Shown: positions 13,291-13,791 of the stretch, piece by piece
Layout of the letters: each line of letters opens with the position of its first letter
Numbering within the stretch: the first letter of the stretch is position 1
DNA from: an uncultured Erysipelotrichaceae bacterium
GTDB taxonomy: Bacteria > Bacillota_I > Bacilli_A > Erysipelotrichales > Erysipelotrichaceae
Direction: 5' to 3'
Length of the DNA stretch: 13,791 bases
NCBI GenBank assembly: GCA_905201565.1
Contig: CAJKOS010000033.1
Location: 1-13,791, forward strand
Position numbers and translations under genes: made by a program
The notes under the pieces: generated by a model
Databases searched by the model: none
The model's input: only the letters and a program-made list of their open reading frames with translations
Told to the model about the DNA's origin: nothing

Positions 13291-13791
13291 TGCAGTGCAC
13301 TACATCTTCGCCCATGATGGCAAAGGTTCCCTGGCACATACAGATGCCACACATGGCACTAGGCACAATATTGATCGCCCGTTCCATAGCATCGGCACTA
13401 GTCAGGATTCTTCCCACATGCTGAATTGCCGGTTGCGGTGGATCGTCAGGATGAAGGGCAAGATGGACACCAGCTTCCTCTGCGGCCGGCACAATAGCTT
13501 TCTGCAGGTACTCCATATTTTTCCAAAGTTCTTCCTGCGTTACCACTCCTGCCTCCGTCACAACGGACTGATCCCAATCTTCATGACAGTAGCCCGTCAC
13601 CAGCGCACCGCCGCGTTCCGGAATTTGATAGCGAGTGCGAACCCAGTTAAAATGTGCCGTAAAGTTATAGCAAAGGGTTTCGATCCCCAGTTTTCCCATA
13701 TTGCGGATCAGGGTGATCATTCGTTCGATCTCTTCATCCCGGCCCGGCAGGTTTCGTTTAATCTTTTGATTTGGGCAGGCTGGCTCGATCA
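13247..13791 (-). pseudogene. uxuA: Mannonate dehydratase-like (UxuA family) fragment, both ends missing
   Basis: The reading frame is open to the right edge, so the 5' part is cut by the window; the ATG at 13720 is internal. The translated piece matches the central part of UxuA-type TIM-barrel enzymes, which dehydrate D-mannonate to 2-keto-3-deoxygluconate in glucuronate breakdown. Landmarks are NLPGRDEEIE just upstream of 13720, NMGKLGIETLCYNF, WVRTRY, IVPAAEEAGVHLALHPDDPP, VGRIL, SAMCGICMCQGTF and ERFGRAGKINLVH. The family normally continues VHFR and more, including further active-site residues; here a TGA follows VH at 13247-13249. It appears to be the short form lacking the long central insertion of E. 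coli UxuA. It is GC-richer (34 G+C in the 60 bases from 13441, 37 from 13561) than the gene it abuts. A working enzyme cannot be made from it as it stands. Confidence 0.85.

Noticed and set aside
13247..13720. UxuA fragment starting at the internal ATG (13720)
   Set aside because: The frame stays open with family similarity (LPGRDEEIE) up to the window edge, so this Met is internal.

Overview
The window looks like one metagenome-style contig from a low-to-mid GC Firmicute. The 16S fragment and the gene families suggest the Erysipelotrichaceae or a close relative; this is inferred by eye, not by a database match. Twelve of the fourteen protein genes are on the minus strand, co-oriented with a 16S rRNA gene whose 5' end is cut by the left edge. 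The right edge lies inside a truncated mannonate dehydratase-like gene that does not seem to belong next to its neighbour.

Layout. 1-570: 5' part of 16S rRNA (minus), its leader and a strong rrn promoter. 571-1900: ntdP-like nucleotide phosphatase, then thiT, the thiamine-binding ECF component, under a TPP riboswitch whose whole translational switch can be read (1907-2023). 2067-2525 (plus): free methionine-(R)-sulfoxide reductase, apparently leaderless. 2522-5758 (minus): a four-gene operon, DUF3783-like protein, psuK, psuG and an AAC(3)-family acetyltransferase, with overlapping or nearly abutting genes. This is a pseudouridine salvage pathway with two unexplained partners. 5862-6239 (plus): a short DtxR/MntR-type metalloregulator with a hybrid metal site, ending at a bidirectional terminator. 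6265-8212 (minus): unknown protein, patatin-like hydrolase, unknown protein, probably co-transcribed. 8284-11041 (minus): lactate permease and an RlmI-type rRNA methyltransferase. 11118-12368 (minus): a UMF1/Atg22-like MFS permease. 12478-13791 (minus): an AT-rich unknown gene and a GC-richer uxuA-like fragment, both broken at about 13247-13256.

How it works together. Most genes are housekeeping or nutrient handling: thiamine uptake, nucleoside salvage, lactate transport, metal sensing, rRNA modification and oxidative repair. PsuK phosphorylates pseudouridine, and PsuG splits pseudouridine 5'-phosphate to uracil and ribose 5-phosphate. The acetyltransferase is translationally coupled behind them. 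Intergenic space is very compressed: intrinsic terminators sit directly against, or overlap, the promoter of the next gene, and two genes appear to lack a leader.

I see no CRISPR array, insertion sequence, phage gene or tRNA. The items most worth checking are the complete thiT riboswitch, the psuKG operon with its extra members, the leaderless starts, the hybrid metalloregulator and the abrupt junction near 13250.
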